64,000 nucleotides of DNA, from positions 1 to 64,000 of the forward strand of contig NZ_BOOH01000021.1 in the NCBI RefSeq assembly GCF_016863135.1. The letters run 5' to 3'. Source of the DNA: Planobispora longispora. GTDB lineage: Bacteria; Actinomycetota; Actinomycetes; Streptosporangiales; Streptosporangiaceae. The notes beneath the pieces were generated by a model. The model was not told where the DNA came from and ran no database searches. It saw only the letters and a program-made list of their open reading frames with translations. The position numbers and the translations under genes are program-made. Numbering within the stretch: position 1 is the stretch's first letter; the number at the start of each line of letters is the position of its first letter. Below, one piece after another: positions 62,515 to 64,000 of the stretch.

Positions 62515-64000
62515 TCACACCCGGGCGGGGACGATCAGGTGCCGTTCGAGCCACGCGACGACGTTCCTGACGAAGGCCGCCCGGTTGGCGGGCCGCCTGA
62601 TCTCGTGCCCCTCGTCCTCGAACAGCAGGTACTCGCAGGGCACCCCCCGGCCCCGCGCGGCCTGGACGGCCTGCTCGGCCTCGCGCACCGGGACGTTGGT
62701 GTCATGGGCGCCGTGCACGACCAGCAGCGGGGCGGTCAGCCGGTCGAAGGAGCGCAGGGGCGACAGGGCGCGCAGCAGGTCGCGGTCGTCGCGGGGATGG
62801 CCGTACTCGCTGACGGCGGCCGCGGCGATCCACGGCTCGGTCCGCGCGTAGAAGGTCTCGAAGTCGGAGATGCCGCAGACGTCGACCCCGGCCCGGAAGA
62901 GGTCGGGGCGGGTGACGAGGGCGGCCAGGGTCAGGTAGCCGCCGTACGACCACCCCATGCAGGCGATCCGGGCGGGGTCGGCGAGGCCGAGCCGTGCCAG
63001 CTCCTCGGCGCAGTCGGCGGCGTCGTCGATCGCGCGGAAGCGCAGCGCGTGGTTGTCGGCGTCGCGGAAGGCCCGGCCGGAGCCGGAGGAGCCGCGGACG
63101 TTGGGCGCGAACACCCCGATCCCGGCGGCCAGCAGGTTCTGGTACAGCGGGTTGAAGGTGGGGCGTTCCTGGTACTCCGGGCCGCCGTGCAGGTACATGA
63201 GGAAGGGCGACGGCGCCTGCGTCCCCGGGACCCGGTAGAGCCATCCGCTCAGCTCCACGCCGTCCCGCGCCGGGAAGCGCACGAGCTCCGGCTCGACCGC
63301 CTCGGCGAGCGCGTCCGCCCCCGCGACCCGGCGGTAGAGGCCGGTCGCCAGCTCGCACAGGAGCACGTGGGGAGGGCGGCCGGGTCCCTCGGCGCCGAGC
63401 ACGGCCAGGCAGCCGTCCAGCGACACCCTGATCGAGGTCACCACGTCGGCGGGCGGAGGGGGGAGCGGGTGCAGCGCGCCGGTGTCCGTCTCGATCAGTT
63501 CCAGCTCCGACCTGCCGGAGACGTTCCACACCAGTACGGCGCGGTCGCCGTCGGCGCTGAGGGCGAACTGGTCCAGATCGGCGTCCGGGCGCTCGGCCAG
63601 CGTGTCCGTCCGGCCGTCCCCCCGCACCGCGACCAGCGCGGGCCGGTCGCGGCCGGCGTCGGACAGCAGGTAGACGGTCATCCCGTCGGGGGAGAGGATG
63701 CCGTAGTCGGTGGAGCCGGGCAGCCCCGTCAGCAGGGGCCGTTCCCCCGGCGGCCGGTCCTCGGCCGGGGTCCGCCCGTCCGGTGTGGAACGTTCCGAAC
63801 CGCCCGCCAGATCCACCACGGACATCCTCCGCACGCCGCGCGGGCCGCGCCGCAGCAGCATCCGCCGGTGGTCGCGGCTGATCGCGGCCGGATGCGTCAG
63901 CGGACCGGCCGCGACGACCTCCCGGCTGCCTGAGACGGCGTCGACCAGCACCGCCTCGGTCACGCCCGACGCGGAGGTCTCGGCGACGAGGAGGAGCTCT
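62515..64000 (-). CDS. S9-family peptidase (prolyl oligopeptidase type), 5' end outside the window
   Basis: At least 494 residues; the frame continues through the right edge of the window (LLLVAETSASG before the GTG at 63963), so the true start lies beyond 64000. N-terminal beta-propeller-type region, then an alpha/beta hydrolase domain with FLMYLHGGPEYQERPTFNP, nucleophile MGWSYGGYL, catalytic Asp in HGAHDTNVPV and His in EDEGHEIRRP. No signal peptide can be judged. Cytosolic or secreted dipeptidyl/oligopeptidase activity. Confidence 0.9.
   Translation of the reverse strand, partial: ELLLVAETSASGVTEAVLVDAVSGSREVVAAGPLTHPAAISRDHRRMLLRRGPRGVRRMSVVDLAGGSERSTPDGRTPAEDRPPGERPLLTGLPGSTDYGILSPDGMTVYLLSDAGRDRPALVAVRGDGRTDTLAERPDADLDQFALSADGDRAVLVWNVSGRSELELIETDTGALHPLPPPPADVVTSIRVSLDGCLAVLGAEGPGRPPHVLLCELATGLYRRVAGADALAEAVEPELVRFPARDGVELSGWLYRVPGTQAPSPFLMYLHGGPEYQERPTFNPLYQNLLAAGIGVFAPNVRGSSGSGRAFRDADNHALRFRAIDDAADCAEELARLGLADPARIACMGWSYGGYLTLAALVTRPDLFRAGVDVCGISDFETFYARTEPWIAAAAVSEYGHPRDDRDLLRALSPLRSFDRLTAPLLVVHGAHDTNVPVREAEQAVQAARGRGVPCEYLLFEDEGHEIRRPANRAAFVRNVVAWLERHLIVPARV

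Noticed and set aside
1-64000. Biosynthetic gene cluster built around fabF/fabH/acp
   Set aside because: The set is the housekeeping fatty-acid operon with its standard regulator and aceE neighbour; no tailoring or resistance genes sit with it.

Overview
The window is very GC-rich chromosomal DNA from a filamentous actinomycete. Gene order and families point to Streptosporangiales (Streptosporangium/Nonomuraea-like), but this placement is inferred from gene content; no 16S rRNA or taxonomic marker is present.

Left part (1-26.8 kb). The type II fatty-acid synthase operon (fasR-like activator, fabD, fabH, acpP, fabF, accD) runs on the minus strand at 18-6526. The conserved actinobacterial neighbours aceE, DUF3052 and ahpE lie at 21.6-26.3 kb. 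Between them are inserted: a DUF350 / glutathionylspermidine-synthase-like / YgiB-like trio, a WYL regulator, a VOC protein, a MarR-amidohydrolase divergent pair, a coupled six-gene envelope operon (duplicated-repeat lipoprotein, adaptor, ABC ATPase, permease, response regulator, histidine kinase), a Ser/Thr kinase fused to a solute-binding domain, and a TAP-type hydrolase lipoprotein.

Middle (26.9-36 kb). A ROK kinase gene and an intact tRNA-Val(TAC) are followed by an accretion island. A 47-bp duplicate of the tRNA 3' half at 29771 and two more decayed relatives of its left flank, at about 31976 and 35881, mark the ends of what look like three successive integrations. Their cargo is a DUF4143 ATPase, secreted and lipoprotein genes, a TetR/DUF6326 pair with a 33-bp palindromic operator, a leucine-rich-repeat-variant protein, and IS630/IS5 transposase remains. 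No integrase survives.

Right part (36-64 kb). Accessory chromosomal genes: an S41 protease, a decayed response regulator, a DHFR-like/AraC pair next to an IS5 remnant, a PEP-mutase-like enzyme, an MFS exporter with an ECF sigma factor, a DUF6461 protein, a GNAT enzyme, a MoxR-DUF58-VWA-VWA operon headed by an S1C protease (with a coupled 45-codon ORF inside it), an MFS/lipase/membrane/secreted gene series, an AraC regulator divergent from a large TPR-type protein, a beta-propeller-like lipoprotein, a YfcE-type phosphoesterase, a secreted GH43 enzyme behind a double LacI-type palindrome, and an S9 peptidase cut by the window end.

Starts were chosen from Shine-Dalgarno spacing, coupling with the upstream stop, or family N-termini. 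All functions are read from motifs; no database search was run.
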